A DNA stretch of 64,000 nt from Chlorobiota bacterium. GTDB taxonomy: Bacteria > Bacteroidota > Ignavibacteria > OLB7. Under the pieces are notes generated by a model. That model searched no databases. It was not told the DNA's origin and saw only the letters and a list, made by a program, of their open reading frames with translations. The stretch spans positions 1 to 64,000 of the forward strand of contig JAQBOZ010000005.1 in the NCBI GenBank assembly GCA_028287785.1. The letters are read 5' to 3'. Both the position numbers and the translations under genes were made by a program. Every line of letters starts with the position of its first letter. Position 1 is the stretch's first letter. Positions 1 to 8,955 of this stretch are shown here, one piece after another.

Positions 1-170
1 CCAGCCCCATCGGGGCGTACCGGTTGTAGCGATGCCACGTCTTCGATGATCTGAAGCTCCATCGGAGCGTACCATTTGGCACGGATGCGGGGATGGTACG
101 CTCCGATGGAGCTTGAGCGGGAGATGGGAGCATCGTTGCTACAACCGGCGCGCTCCTACGGAGCTTGAAG
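1..170. repeat. Nested palindromic intergenic repeat
   Basis: A perfect 22-bp inverted repeat (54-75 with 93-114, 17-nt loop) sits inside an outer inverted pair, CCGGTTGTAGC at 20-30 and GCTACAACCGG at 138-148. The first 16 bases recur exactly at 61232-61247, so this belongs to a dispersed palindromic family. Nothing codes here, and 171-335 shows no recognisable feature. Confidence 0.75.
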
Positions 171-335
171 AGTGAAGGAGGGATCGCCGCCCGATGATTG
201 TTCAGCAGATGGAAGACTGGATTCAACCTGAGTCACTACCGTGAATGAGGGCGATGGTCGCGTGGATGGGCCTGCTCAGGCGCCGACGGCAATCCGGGCG
301 AACTTGATCGCATCGACCGCCGCCCGGCGTGGTGA

Positions 336-815
336 TTATCCCGGATCGGAAATGGCCCCGGCCATGAGCACCGCCACCGACACGCGCTCGCGGATCAAGA
401 GAAGAAACGGCCGGTCGAACACCAGCGATGGCGGTAGCGATGGGATTCCCCTTCCCATCATCATCGTCACGGCGGCCGCCTCCGTCCCCTCCTCATGCAC
501 GTCGAGGAAGGTTTTATGCACCACCGAGCCCACCGCCAGCTCTCCGGGGGCGCCGCCGATGCCGGAGAGATCGATCTGTTCGGTTGAAAAGAGATCCCCC
601 AGCCCCATTGCCGCCAGCGCGTTCGACAGATCCACGCCGTACTCCACCCCGGAGGCACCACGGCTGGATTCCCCGCTGAACATCTCTTCAAAGGGATGCG
701 GTAGTATTTCCGGGAGATTCATGATGGAACCCCGTGGATATCGATTGAATGGAATGACGTGAGTTTCGCATTGGATATCGGAGAGCGGGGTTAACAACTC
801 TTTCGTCAAAGGCAC
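336..815 (-). pseudogene. Serpin C-terminal fragment
   Basis: The product (159 aa) matches only the last third of a serpin (serine protease inhibitor, usually 370-420 aa). The conserved hinge is clear: VVHKTFLDVHEEGTEAAAVT precedes the reactive-centre loop, followed by the C-terminal strands FDRPFLLLIRERVSVAVLMAGAISDP. The preceding DLSGIGG segment is also typical. The N-terminal two thirds, including the shutter, are absent; the region upstream is intergenic before the DUF2339 gene. A start at 722 (MNLPEIL) is also possible. A serpin this short cannot make the loop-insertion fold, so I read it as a remnant, though expression of a short protein cannot be excluded. Confidence 0.72.
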
Positions 816-904
816 CGTCCCCCCGTATCTTGTCCCGGCAGGCCGACGATCAACCGGGCGGCTCTCTGCAATCTCCCTGATCCAATCTACCGGAATCCGC
901 CAGT

Positions 905-3900
905 ATGGAAGTCGTCGTCGTCCTGATGGGGCTGATCTTTCTTATCCTCCCCGTGGTGGCGCTCATCACCGCGCTGAGCAGCCGGAGCGCACTGCTGAAA
1001 CGTATCGAGAAGCTGGAGCAGCAGGTGAAGGTGCTCCGCGCGACGGTACAGGGTCCGGACCCTGCGCCCCAGACGCAGCCCGCATCGGAACGGCAGTCCG
1101 CCGATGCGAAGATGACGGAGCCCGTTATCACGCGACCACGGCAGAGCATTCCGGAACCGCACGTAATCATTCCGGAGCCGCGAGCGATTATCACGGAAAT
1201 CCCGCCACCGGCAATCGCCCCGGAACCGCCGGCCACAATCCCGCAGCAACCAGCACCGGCAGTGCCGTTGAAGGAGCCGGAGGAAGAACCTCATCCTCTC
1301 CTGGACTTCACGCGGCCGCCACGGCAGTCGGAGCGGCCCCGCACGGGGGCGCGCCCGCCGAAAGTCGCGAAGCCATCGAAAACCAGCCAGGAGCTTGAGG
1401 CGCTGGTCGGTGGGCGGATACTGAATCTGATCGGCGCGGTGGCGCTGATCATCGGCATCGGGTTCTTTCTGAAGTATGCGTTCGACAACAACTGGATCAG
1501 CGAAACGGTGCGGGCGATGATCGGGGGAGCGGTCGGCATCGGGCTGCTGGTGCTGGGGGCGGTCTCGAACAAAAAGGGCTACAAGGTCTTCAGCCAGGGG
1601 CTGATCGGCGCGGGGATATCGGCGCTCTATCTCTCCGTCTACGCGGCGTTCAACTACTACCATATCGGCCTTTCGCAGACGGCGGCGTTTATCATGATGG
1701 CCGCCGTGACGGTCATCGCGTTCCATCAGGCGTTCACCTACGATTCGTTCGCCGTTGCGTTCCTGGGGCTGATCGGCGGGTTCCTCACCCCGCTCCTCCT
1801 CTCCACCGGCACCGGCAACGAGGTCGGGCTCTTCACCTACCTGGTGCTGCTGGACGCGGGGATTCTGGCGATCGCCGCGCGGAAGCGTTCGTGGGACGCG
1901 CTGATCTCCTTCTCCTTCATCGGCACCATCCTCCTCTACGTGGGGTGGTATGATAAATACTATCTCCCGACCGACCGGGTGATCACGGTCATCTACGTCA
2001 CCATCTTCTGGCTCCTCTACTACGCCACCGATATTCTGGCGCAACGCCGAACCGATGAGAAGAAGAATGGAACAGCGGGGCATATCGTGGCGATCTTCAA
2101 TATGCTCTGCTACTATGCCGCGCTCTACACGCTGCTGGAGGATAGGAAAAACCCGTGGCTCGTGGGAGCGACAGTCGCCCTGGGAGCCGCCTACATCCTG
2201 CCGATCTTCCTCCCCGCGTTCAAAACGAAGGCCGGCTCCTTCTTCGCCGAACGGAACCTGATCGGCGCGATGGCGCTCTTCGCACTGGCCGCGCAACTGG
2301 CCCCGCTCGCCGCCGAGACGGAGTATATCCGGCTGCTGATCTGGACCGCGCTGGGGGTTGTCTTCATCTGGATCGGAACGCGCATGGCGCTCCGCACGAT
2401 GTGGGCCGGCGGGCTTCTCCTCTTTATCGTCGTCCTTGCGGGATCGGAGCTGTATGATACGATCGCTCCGCTTCTCTGGACGCCGCCGTATCCGGTGGTC
2501 TATCGCGTGGATCTGGTCCTTGCCTTCCTCGCGGTCGCCCTCCATGCCTCGGCGTGGATAGCCGGCTCCGCGACCGGAGATCTCCGCGGGTCGCTGGGGA
2601 AGGTGCTGCGGGCCGGTTTCTGCGCGACGGTTTTTCTGCTGCTGTTCCATGTGACCAGCCATCAGGTGGAGGGATATGCCTACGCGGGATCGACCACGAC
2701 GACGGGGGAATTTTCGCAACGTCTGTTGATTTCCCCCGCCCGGTTCGAATTTCTCGGGTCGCTCTGGGAATCGATCGTGTGGCTGGGATATGCGCTGCTG
2801 CTCCTCTGGCGCGGCGTGCGGCGGAAGGAAATAGTGATGATCTATGCGGGCGTCGCGGTGCTTGCCATCGCGATGGTCCTGGGGGCCGCCAGCGGCATCA
2901 CATACGAGCCGATCGAGAGCTTCGTGGCAGTGCTGAATATTCGCGCGCTCGCGCTGGCAGCGGCGGCCGTCGCCGGGATGATCGCGATGCGGATGATTCG
3001 CCGGTTCGACTTCGGCGATACCAGCGTGGCCGTCGCGCTCTCCAAAGTCCTCGAGATCGCCGTGGTGCTGCTCATCTTCGAGTTCCTTTCCGTGGAGCTC
3101 AACGATCTCTTCGGTCGCATGGCTCATGACGCCACCATTGCCTCGGGAGGCGCGAACATCACCGGCCAGCTCGCCCGCTTCCAGTTCCTCCAGATCATGT
3201 GGGAGTCGCTGGTGCTGATGGCCTTCGCGCTGCCGCTCCTCTGGCGCGGCCTGCGACGGAAGGATATGGTCGCGATGTACTCCGGGCTTGCGATGCTCAC
3301 CATCGCCATGATCCTCGCCGTGTTCCGCGGCATCGCATACGAGCCTGTCGGGAGCTTCGTGGCGGTGCTGAATATCCGCGCGCTCGCGCTGGCGGCGGCG
3401 GCGGCGGCCGGGATGATCACAATGCGAATGATCAGGCGGTTTGACGAAGCGCGCTGGCTGAACACGCTCTACATGGTTACGCAGATCGCCGTGGTGATGA
3501 TCATCTTCGAGCTGCTCACCGTGGAGACGAACGACCTGTTCAACCACATGATCCAGGGCACCATCGCCGTGGGGAGAGGAGCAAATCTGGAGAACATGAA
3601 GCAGATAGCCCTCTCCGGCATCTGGCTCTGCTACTCCGCCCTGCTGATGGTGGTGGGGATCGCGCGGAGCGTCAGGGTGCTCCGCATCATCGCCTTCGGC
3701 CTGTTCGGGCTGACCATCCTGAAGATCTTCATCTATGATCTCTCGTTTCTCGACACGCTCTACAGGATATTCTCGTTCATCGGGCTCGGCGTGATCCTTC
3801 TGCTGATCTCCTTCCTCTACGGACGCTACAAGGATCTGATATTCGGCGCCAGGCCGGAGGAAGCCATCAAAGAGCCGGAGGAGATCGCCAGGGAGGAGGA

Positions 3901-3907
3901 TATGTAA
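905..3907 (+). CDS. DUF2339 polytopic membrane protein
   Basis: A 1000-residue membrane protein. Residues 1-25 form a TM segment, 28-50 a short coiled coil, and about 55-150 a Pro-rich linker with PEPxxxI-type repeats. From about residue 160 a very long run of TM helices begins with LVGGRILNLIGAVALIIGIGFFL and FLGLIGGFLTPLLLSTG, the signature of DUF2339 proteins. There is an internal duplication: two blocks with LLWRGxRRK, then A/G-ITYEPI/V-x-SFVAVLNIRALALAAA, around residues 630-700 and 780-850. The family's function is not established; a role in the cell envelope is the usual guess. The very long antisense frame over this gene is a high-GC shadow. Confidence 0.9.
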   Translation: MEVVVVLMGLIFLILPVVALITALSSRSALLKRIEKLEQQVKVLRATVQGPDPAPQTQPASERQSADAKMTEPVITRPRQSIPEPHVIIPEPRAIITEIPPPAIAPEPPATIPQQPAPAVPLKEPEEEPHPLLDFTRPPRQSERPRTGARPPKVAKPSKTSQELEALVGGRILNLIGAVALIIGIGFFLKYAFDNNWISETVRAMIGGAVGIGLLVLGAVSNKKGYKVFSQGLIGAGISALYLSVYAAFNYYHIGLSQTAAFIMMAAVTVIAFHQAFTYDSFAVAFLGLIGGFLTPLLLSTGTGNEVGLFTYLVLLDAGILAIAARKRSWDALISFSFIGTILLYVGWYDKYYLPTDRVITVIYVTIFWLLYYATDILAQRRTDEKKNGTAGHIVAIFNMLCYYAALYTLLEDRKNPWLVGATVALGAAYILPIFLPAFKTKAGSFFAERNLIGAMALFALAAQLAPLAAETEYIRLLIWTALGVVFIWIGTRMALRTMWAGGLLLFIVVLAGSELYDTIAPLLWTPPYPVVYRVDLVLAFLAVALHASAWIAGSATGDLRGSLGKVLRAGFCATVFLLLFHVTSHQVEGYAYAGSTTTTGEFSQRLLISPARFEFLGSLWESIVWLGYALLLLWRGVRRKEIVMIYAGVAVLAIAMVLGAASGITYEPIESFVAVLNIRALALAAAAVAGMIAMRMIRRFDFGDTSVAVALSKVLEIAVVLLIFEFLSVELNDLFGRMAHDATIASGGANITGQLARFQFLQIMWESLVLMAFALPLLWRGLRRKDMVAMYSGLAMLTIAMILAVFRGIAYEPVGSFVAVLNIRALALAAAAAAGMITMRMIRRFDEARWLNTLYMVTQIAVVMIIFELLTVETNDLFNHMIQGTIAVGRGANLENMKQIALSGIWLCYSALLMVVGIARSVRVLRIIAFGLFGLTILKIFIYDLSFLDTLYRIFSFIGLGVILLLISFLYGRYKDLIFGARPEEAIKEPEEIAREEDM

Positions 3908-4075
3908 ATTGGCGGCCGAAGCGCCGGAGAGATGAGCATCGCATAATATCAGCATGGCGATAGTGCCAACGATATCCGGCTGGCAATATCCGCCATCCCC
4001 CCGCACTACAGCGGAATACATTATCAGACCGCGTCGTGTAAATATTCGAGCAATTTCAACGCGAACCAACGATAT

Positions 4076-5272
4076 ATGATATTCTTTTTAGTACCGCTGG
4101 TAACGCTTATTTCCTATGTAATCATCGTCGTTCTCCATGAATTCGGACATCTGTTCATGGCGATGCTGCTCGACAAAAGGAAAAGCAACTACACGGTATT
4201 TCTGGGATCGCATGGCGACAGGGCCGCAAGCGTGGCATTTCATATGGGTCGCGCGGAGATAGTGATCAATAAAAGACTGCCGCTATGGAAAGGAGGATAT
4301 GTTTCCTGGATTCCGGAAGAGCTTTCAATGTGGCGGATGATCCTTATCCTGCTTGCCGGCCCGGTTGCGCCGTTCGTTGCGGGAATAGCGGCATCATTAT
4401 CCGCCATAGCATTCAAATGGCCGTACCCGCTCAATATTTCCCTGATAATGTTCTTTTTTCTCTCGGCGGCAAGCCTCTGTGGAAGCCTCTTTCCCCGATC
4501 TGAAGCGTTGCGATTAAGTGATGGAAGATTTATTGGCAACGACGGAACGCAGATATTTAATCTGTTGAAAGTGCGGAAATACATGCCGCAATTGAACATC
4601 GCGATAGGCCATTACAACGCAAAACAATATGCGGAAGCGGCGCCGATATTCGCAAGGATGATGCGTACATGTCATGTGCAAAGACAGATTTTCCACATGG
4701 CAATAAGCTGCTATATCCTTGATTACGATTACGATACCGCGACCGAAATCTTCGGCCTGTTGCAGGATCGTTTTGATCTGAATTCGCAGGATCTCATGCT
4801 GTCGGGAGCGCTCAATATCCATTTCGGGGAGATTGAGAAGGGATTGGAGGATTACGAGCGTTCGCTCCGGCAGGATCCCGATAATGCCATCACGCTGATC
4901 AATCGCGGGGGCGATTTGAACGAGATTGGACGATATTTCGAGGCAATCGCGGACTTCGACAGGTCGATCGAGCTGAAACCCGATTTCCCCGACCAGTTCT
5001 CCGGCCGGGGATTGGCCCGCATCCATACCGGAATGCTCGATGAGGGAGGCGCTGATATCCGGCGCGCCATCGAGCTCGACGGAAGCCATTACATGGCATA
5101 TCGAAATCTCGGCATCTGGCATATGCACCGCGAGGAATATGCTCAGGCGTTGAAGCAGTTCGAACAATGCCGCGACATGGAGCCTCGCACGCCGATGATC
5201 CACGATCTGATAGCGCAGGCAACGGAGAAGATTGCCGGCGCGGGACATCCCCCCTCCCCATCTCCAAAATGA
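4076..5272 (+). CDS. M50-like membrane protease with TPR domain
   Basis: 398 aa. The N-terminus is a membrane domain with HEFGH at residues 21-25, the zinc-binding HExxH motif of site-2-type M50 metalloproteases, inside the first TM helix. A second hydrophobic segment carries ILLAGPVAPF (about 91-100), and RSEALRLSDG (D149) is placed like the third metal ligand of M50 proteins, although the usual NxxPxxxxDG asparagine is not evident. Residues about 185-390 are TPR repeats (for example DPDNAITLINRGGDLNEIGRYFEAI). Known M50 enzymes cleave TM regulators; substrate recognition by the TPRs is inference. It ends 9 bp before the histidine kinase start, suggesting co-transcription with the two-component genes. 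Confidence 0.75.
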   Translation: MIFFLVPLVTLISYVIIVVLHEFGHLFMAMLLDKRKSNYTVFLGSHGDRAASVAFHMGRAEIVINKRLPLWKGGYVSWIPEELSMWRMILILLAGPVAPFVAGIAASLSAIAFKWPYPLNISLIMFFFLSAASLCGSLFPRSEALRLSDGRFIGNDGTQIFNLLKVRKYMPQLNIAIGHYNAKQYAEAAPIFARMMRTCHVQRQIFHMAISCYILDYDYDTATEIFGLLQDRFDLNSQDLMLSGALNIHFGEIEKGLEDYERSLRQDPDNAITLINRGGDLNEIGRYFEAIADFDRSIELKPDFPDQFSGRGLARIHTGMLDEGGADIRRAIELDGSHYMAYRNLGIWHMHREEYAQALKQFEQCRDMEPRTPMIHDLIAQATEKIAGAGHPPSPSPK

Positions 5273-5281
5273 ATCATCGAT

Positions 5282-6445
5282 ATGGCGTCGAGCAACGAAA
5301 TACTGGAACAGCGGAACCGGGAGCTGGTGATCCTGAACGCGATAGCGCAGGAGCTGAACCGGCGCGTCGATCTGGCGCAGTCGCTTACGACGGCGCTGGC
5401 GCAGGTGGCGGAGCTGCTGAACCTGCGGACCGGATGGATTTTTCTGCTGGATGAGGAAAACGGGACGCCGTATCTGGCCGCGGCGCAGAATCTTCCGCCC
5501 GCGCTGGAGGCGGAGCCCGAATGGATGGATGGAAGCTGCTACTGCCTGGACACCTATAAAGCCGGGGATCTCTCCGGCGCGGCGAACGTCAACGTGGTGA
5601 CATGCACGCGGCTGAAATGGTTCGTGGATGGAACCGACGGGCTTCGCTGCCACGCAAGCATCCCGCTCTACGCGCACGAAAAAAAGCTCGGCGTCCTGAA
5701 CGTCGCCAGCGCCGACTGGCGCCAACTTTCGGCGGATGATCTCCGCCTTCTCTACACCGTCGGGGATCTGCTCAGCATCGCCATCGAGCGGGCGCGGCTC
5801 TTTGCAAGGACCGCGCAGCTCGGGGCGCTGGAGGAGCGGAACCGCCTGGCGCGGGAGATCCACGACACGCTGGCGCAGGGGCTTACGGCAATCACGCTCC
5901 GTCTGGAGATGGCGGATGCGCTCATGGAAACCGGCGCCAGCCCCAAGCGGGCAAGGGATGCGGTCCGTGGAGCGCTCGATCTTGCGCGGCGCAATCTGGA
6001 TGAGGCGCGCCGCTCCGTGCTGGATCTCCGCGCCGCGCCGCTGGAGGGACGGACGCTGCCGGAAGCCCTGGAATCGCTCGTCGCATCACATCGCGGCGAT
6101 GGCGCCCCGGCGATCGCGCTGGAGATTCGCGGAGGAAATCTTCCGCTTCACCCGCGGGCGGAGATCGGGTTGTACAGAATAGCGCAGGAGGCGCTGAACA
6201 ATATCGCTCGGCACGCGAAGGCCGGCAACGTAACGCTCCGCCTGACGATTTCGCCGGAACGGGTGGAGATGATCATCGAGGATGACGGGTGCGGGTTCGA
6301 GCCGTACAGCGTTATCAAGGGACATCACGGGGTGATCGGGATGAATGAGCGGGCGAAACTGCTGGATGGATGGCTCAGAGTCCAGAGCGGGCCAACCGAT
6401 GGAACGCGGATCGAGGTGAGCATCCCGCTGACGGAGGAGGAATGA
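5282..6445 (+). CDS. NarL-type sensor histidine kinase (GAF-HisKA_3-HATPase)
   Basis: 387 aa, cytosolic, no TM segment. Residues about 30-165 form a GAF domain. The phosphoacceptor box is REIHDTLAQG with His194, typical of the HisKA_3 group (LiaS/NreB/DegS). The ATPase domain follows, with an N box near EALNNIARHAKAGN and the G1 box EDDGCGFEP. The GAF part has several cysteines (SCYCLD, VTCTR, LRCHAS), so redox or ligand sensing is possible but unproven. The response regulator starts 46 bp downstream and is the obvious partner. Confidence 0.92.
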   Translation: MASSNEILEQRNRELVILNAIAQELNRRVDLAQSLTTALAQVAELLNLRTGWIFLLDEENGTPYLAAAQNLPPALEAEPEWMDGSCYCLDTYKAGDLSGAANVNVVTCTRLKWFVDGTDGLRCHASIPLYAHEKKLGVLNVASADWRQLSADDLRLLYTVGDLLSIAIERARLFARTAQLGALEERNRLAREIHDTLAQGLTAITLRLEMADALMETGASPKRARDAVRGALDLARRNLDEARRSVLDLRAAPLEGRTLPEALESLVASHRGDGAPAIALEIRGGNLPLHPRAEIGLYRIAQEALNNIARHAKAGNVTLRLTISPERVEMIIEDDGCGFEPYSVIKGHHGVIGMNERAKLLDGWLRVQSGPTDGTRIEVSIPLTEEE

Positions 6446-6491
6446 ACGCGATTTCAACAGCGCCCCGTGGCGCGCAAACCGGGAGCCGACG

Positions 6492-7136
6492 ATGAAGAAT
6501 CCGATACGCATCCTCATCGCCGACGATCATCCCATCGTCCGCGAGGGGCTTGCCGCGATCCTGGGGACGCAGCCCGATTTCGAGGTAATCGCGCAGGCGG
6601 CCGACGGCGCCGAGGCCATCGCACTTGCCGCGCGGCTCCATCCCGATGTCATCATGCTCGATCTGGAGATGCCGACCGTCGACGGGCTGGAGGCGCTTCG
6701 CAGGATCAGAACGGAATGGCCGGAGGCGCGGGTGATCATCTTCACGGTCTTCGATACCGATGAGCGGATTCTGAGCGCGGTTAGCGCCGGCGCGCAGGGC
6801 TATCTGCTGAAAGGCGTCCCGCGCGAGGAGATCTTCGCCGCGATCCGCGTCGTCAGCCAGGGAGGATCGCTCCTCCAGCCGGTGGTGGCATCCCGGCTGC
6901 TCCGCCATCTGAGCGGCGAGTCCGGCAGGCCGGCGCTCGATCCGTTGACGGACCGGGAGATGGATGTGCTCCGGCTGATGGCCCAGGGGCGGGCCAACCG
7001 GGAGATCGGCGTGACGCTCTTCATCAGCGAACGAACTGTGAAATTCCACGTCAGCTCCATCCTCTCCAAGCTCGGCGCGGGAAACCGCACGGAGGCCGTG
7101 GCGATCGCCGCGCAGCACGGGCTTGTGGAGATGTAG
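6492..7136 (+). CDS. NarL/LuxR-family response regulator
   Basis: 214 aa. Receiver domain with acidic pocket D11-D12, phosphoacceptor D57 (VIMLDLEMP) and the conserved lysine in GYLLKG (about 107). The C-terminal LuxR-type HTH runs over about 150-210 (LTDREMDVLRLMAQGRANRE, TVKFHVSSILSKL). It is paired with the upstream histidine kinase. It is followed by a hairpin at 7147-7176 that ends both this gene and the convergent exported protein gene. Confidence 0.95.
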   Translation: MKNPIRILIADDHPIVREGLAAILGTQPDFEVIAQAADGAEAIALAARLHPDVIMLDLEMPTVDGLEALRRIRTEWPEARVIIFTVFDTDERILSAVSAGAQGYLLKGVPREEIFAAIRVVSQGGSLLQPVVASRLLRHLSGESGRPALDPLTDREMDVLRLMAQGRANREIGVTLFISERTVKFHVSSILSKLGAGNRTEAVAIAAQHGLVEM

Positions 7137-7146
7137 CAACGAAACA

Positions 7147-7176
7147 GTCCGCGCCATCATTAAGACAGGCGCGGAC
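7147..7176. terminator. Bidirectional hairpin terminator
   Basis: A 9-bp perfect stem GTCCGCGCC/GGCGCGGAC with a 12-nt loop lies between the convergent response-regulator and exported-protein genes. The T-run is weak. Confidence 0.6.
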
Positions 7177-7219
7177 CGTGTTGTATTTCCGTCGAAGCCG
7201 GACTGATCAGTTCAGACGA

Positions 7220-7828
7220 TCAGTTAAGCGTGATCGTTGTCCCCTGAACGCTGAACACCACGACGCCCGGAGTGAGCACATCCTCGAAATCCACCTTGTC
7301 GATCTGGGTAAACCGCTCCTGCTTGTGCGGAGCAAACGACCGCACATTGCGGCTGCTGAAGTGGAACTGCTGGATGGAGCGGAACTGCCTGCCGGCAAAG
7401 CTGGTAACCGTGGCGTTCGCGAAGAAATAAAAATCCTCGGTGGCCGGGAACTGCGCCGTGAGCGACTGCGAGATGATAAGCGACGGGGTGGCCGGACGGG
7501 TGGCATCAAGCGTCGTGTGCACGGCGCCAAGCGGGCCGGCGTTGCTGTTGATGTTGATCGCAACCGGAGCAAGCGTCGCCTGGCACGGGTTGGTGGCGGT
7601 GTTGGTGATCGTGAACGATCCCGTTCCGCCGGTCGTTGCCGGGAAGATGTTGCCGAGAGAATCGACATAGACCTTTGTCCCGCCCGGTCCAAGTGTGCAG
7701 GTGAGCACCGTGCCATTCGGCAGGACGATCGACGAGCATCCCTGCCCGGCCTGAGCGAATGCCGTGCTGCCGGAGAGTGCAAGGCCGGCAACGGCTGCCA
7801 ATGCAAGCGCGAATAATTTGAGCTTCAT
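7220..7828 (-). CDS. Exported protein, paralog 1 of 3
   Basis: 202 aa from ATG at 7828, preceded by GGAG, and starting with a clear signal peptide (MKLKLFALALAAVAGLALSG, cleavage after AFA). The mature protein begins with a short Cys-bounded segment (GCSSIVLPNGTVLTC), probably a disulfide, then a beta-rich body. The C-terminal half is nearly identical in all three paralogs: FPATEDF(Y/F)F, FHFSSRNVRSF, QIDKVDFED and VFSVQGT(T/S)ITLN. I do not recognise the family. It is not a T9SS cargo by its C-terminus. It is the most diverged of the three. Confidence 0.85.
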   Translation of the reverse strand: MKLKLFALALAAVAGLALSGSTAFAQAGQGCSSIVLPNGTVLTCTLGPGGTKVYVDSLGNIFPATTGGTGSFTITNTATNPCQATLAPVAININSNAGPLGAVHTTLDATRPATPSLIISQSLTAQFPATEDFYFFANATVTSFAGRQFRSIQQFHFSSRNVRSFAPHKQERFTQIDKVDFEDVLTPGVVVFSVQGTTITLN

Positions 7829-7907
7829 GATCCGTTTCTCCATGAACTGTGGTTGAGGATAGTTTGTCATGCCGGATGGGGTTCGATATCCATGGGGAGG
7901 ATGACCG

Positions 7908-7963
7908 TGTCAACTTATCCTTCGACGGAAACACTAACTTCTTCCGCCTTGCTAAACGGTGAT
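7908..7963 (-). promoter_or_regulatory. Conserved upstream block of paralog 1
   Basis: On the minus strand the block combines a conserved element (GCAAGGCGGAAGAAGTT core) with a TAAGTTGA box nearer the gene. The same arrangement stands upstream of the other two paralogs. The -7-like box here deviates from TAnnTTTG. Confidence 0.55.
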
Positions 7964-8009
7964 GGGAGTGTCGATATGTTGGTCTGCCCGCGGAAGCGTC
8001 ATATATGGA

Positions 8010-8047
8010 GCGACCCAGACCCGTTCATAAGAACCGGCCTGGGTCGC
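8010..8047 (-). terminator. Hairpin terminator of paralog 2
   Basis: A 9-bp stem GCGACCCAG/CTGGGTCGC lies just downstream of the minus-strand stop codon at 8088. Equivalent hairpins follow the other two paralogs, but with different sequences. Confidence 0.55.
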
Positions 8048-8087
8048 AAACATCGGCCGCGCGCGGCGCGGTCGGGATTCAATGGGA

Positions 8088-8693
8088 TCAGTTGTTGAGC
8101 GTGATCGACGTTCCCTGAACGCTGAACACGATACGGCCCGGACGATTGATATCCTCGAAATCAACCTTGTCCACCTGTGTAAAACGCTCGTTGCGATGCG
8201 GGTTGAACGACCGAACGTTGCGGCTGCTGAAGTGGAACGGCTGGATCGAGCGATACTGCCCCGGAAGGCTGGAAACCGTTGCGTTGGCGTAGAAGAAGAA
8301 GTCCTCAGTCGCCGGGAATTCAGCGCCGATAACCTGCGAGGTGATCGACGACACGGGCGACGGACGGGTCGGGTCGAGCGTCGTGACCACATTGCCGAAG
8401 ATTCCGGCGTTGCTCTGGATGTTGATCGAGCTCACGTTCAGAAACGCCTGGCACGGGTTGGTGGTGCTGTTGGTGATCGTGAACGCCCCCGATCCTCCGG
8501 TCGTTGCAGGATAGCTGTTCCCCGCCGCGTCGACATAGACCTTCGTGCCGCCGACGACCTGGCAGGTAAGCACCGTGCCGTTCGGAAGGACGATCGAGGT
8601 GCAGCCTTCGCCGTTCTGAGCGAACGCGGCGGGGCCGGAGATGGCGAGGCCGGCAACGGCGGCAAGGGCAAGTGCGAGTGATTTCAGTTTCAT
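8088..8693 (-). CDS. Exported protein, paralog 2 of 3
   Basis: 201 aa from ATG at 8693. Signal peptide MKLKSLALALAAVAGLAISG with cleavage near AFA. It has the same Cys pair (GCTSIVLPNGTVLTC) as paralog 1 and shares a nearly identical C-terminal two thirds with paralog 3 (NVVTTLDPTRPSPVSSI, ATEDFFFYANATVSSLPGQY). The high identity implies recent duplication or gene conversion. The function is unknown; secretion through Sec is predicted. Each copy has its own promoter block and terminator, so the three are likely separate transcription units. Confidence 0.86.
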   Translation of the reverse strand: MKLKSLALALAAVAGLAISGPAAFAQNGEGCTSIVLPNGTVLTCQVVGGTKVYVDAAGNSYPATTGGSGAFTITNSTTNPCQAFLNVSSINIQSNAGIFGNVVTTLDPTRPSPVSSITSQVIGAEFPATEDFFFYANATVSSLPGQYRSIQPFHFSSRNVRSFNPHRNERFTQVDKVDFEDINRPGRIVFSVQGTSITLNN

Positions 8694-8787
8694 GATCCGT
8701 ATCTCCGAATGATAGGTTGAAAGGATGGTTGTCACGCCCCGGATGGCACCCGCCATTCCGTGGGACATATGGCCGGCGTGACAGATA

Positions 8788-8841
8788 CAAACTTATTCCC
8801 GGCCGCGGGGCCGAACTTCTTCCGCATTGCTAAACAGCGAT
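8788..8841 (-). promoter_or_regulatory. Promoter block of paralog 2
   Basis: The minus strand has TAAGTTTG (complement of 8788-8795), a perfect TAnnTTTG Bacteroidota -7 box about 95 bp before the start codon. Just upstream is the conserved element TCGCTGTTTAGCAA plus GCGGAAGAAGTT shared by all three paralogs, a candidate regulator site. Confidence 0.65.
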
Positions 8842-8892
8842 GGCAATGCTGATAAGTTCATGCGGCGTGGACGATGGAGTCGCGAAAACGAA

Positions 8893-8930
8893 GCGGTCCA
8901 CGCCCGCCGATGAAGGCAGGCATGGACCGC
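8893..8930 (-). terminator. Hairpin terminator of paralog 3
   Basis: Stem GCGGTCCA-c-GCC pairs with GGC-a-TGGACCGC (one mismatch), immediately downstream of the stop codon at 8956. Confidence 0.55.
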
Positions 8931-8955
8931 GATGGGGGGAGCGGATCTCACCGCA

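Noticed and set aside
887-4069. A 1060-codon minus-strand frame antisense to the DUF2339 gene
   Set aside because: Its translation is dominated by Asp, Arg, Gln, His and Pro without domain signals; it is the shadow of a GC-rich gene on the other strand. The same applies to the long frames opposite the M50-TPR gene (4514-5863) and the methionine synthase (18442-19407).
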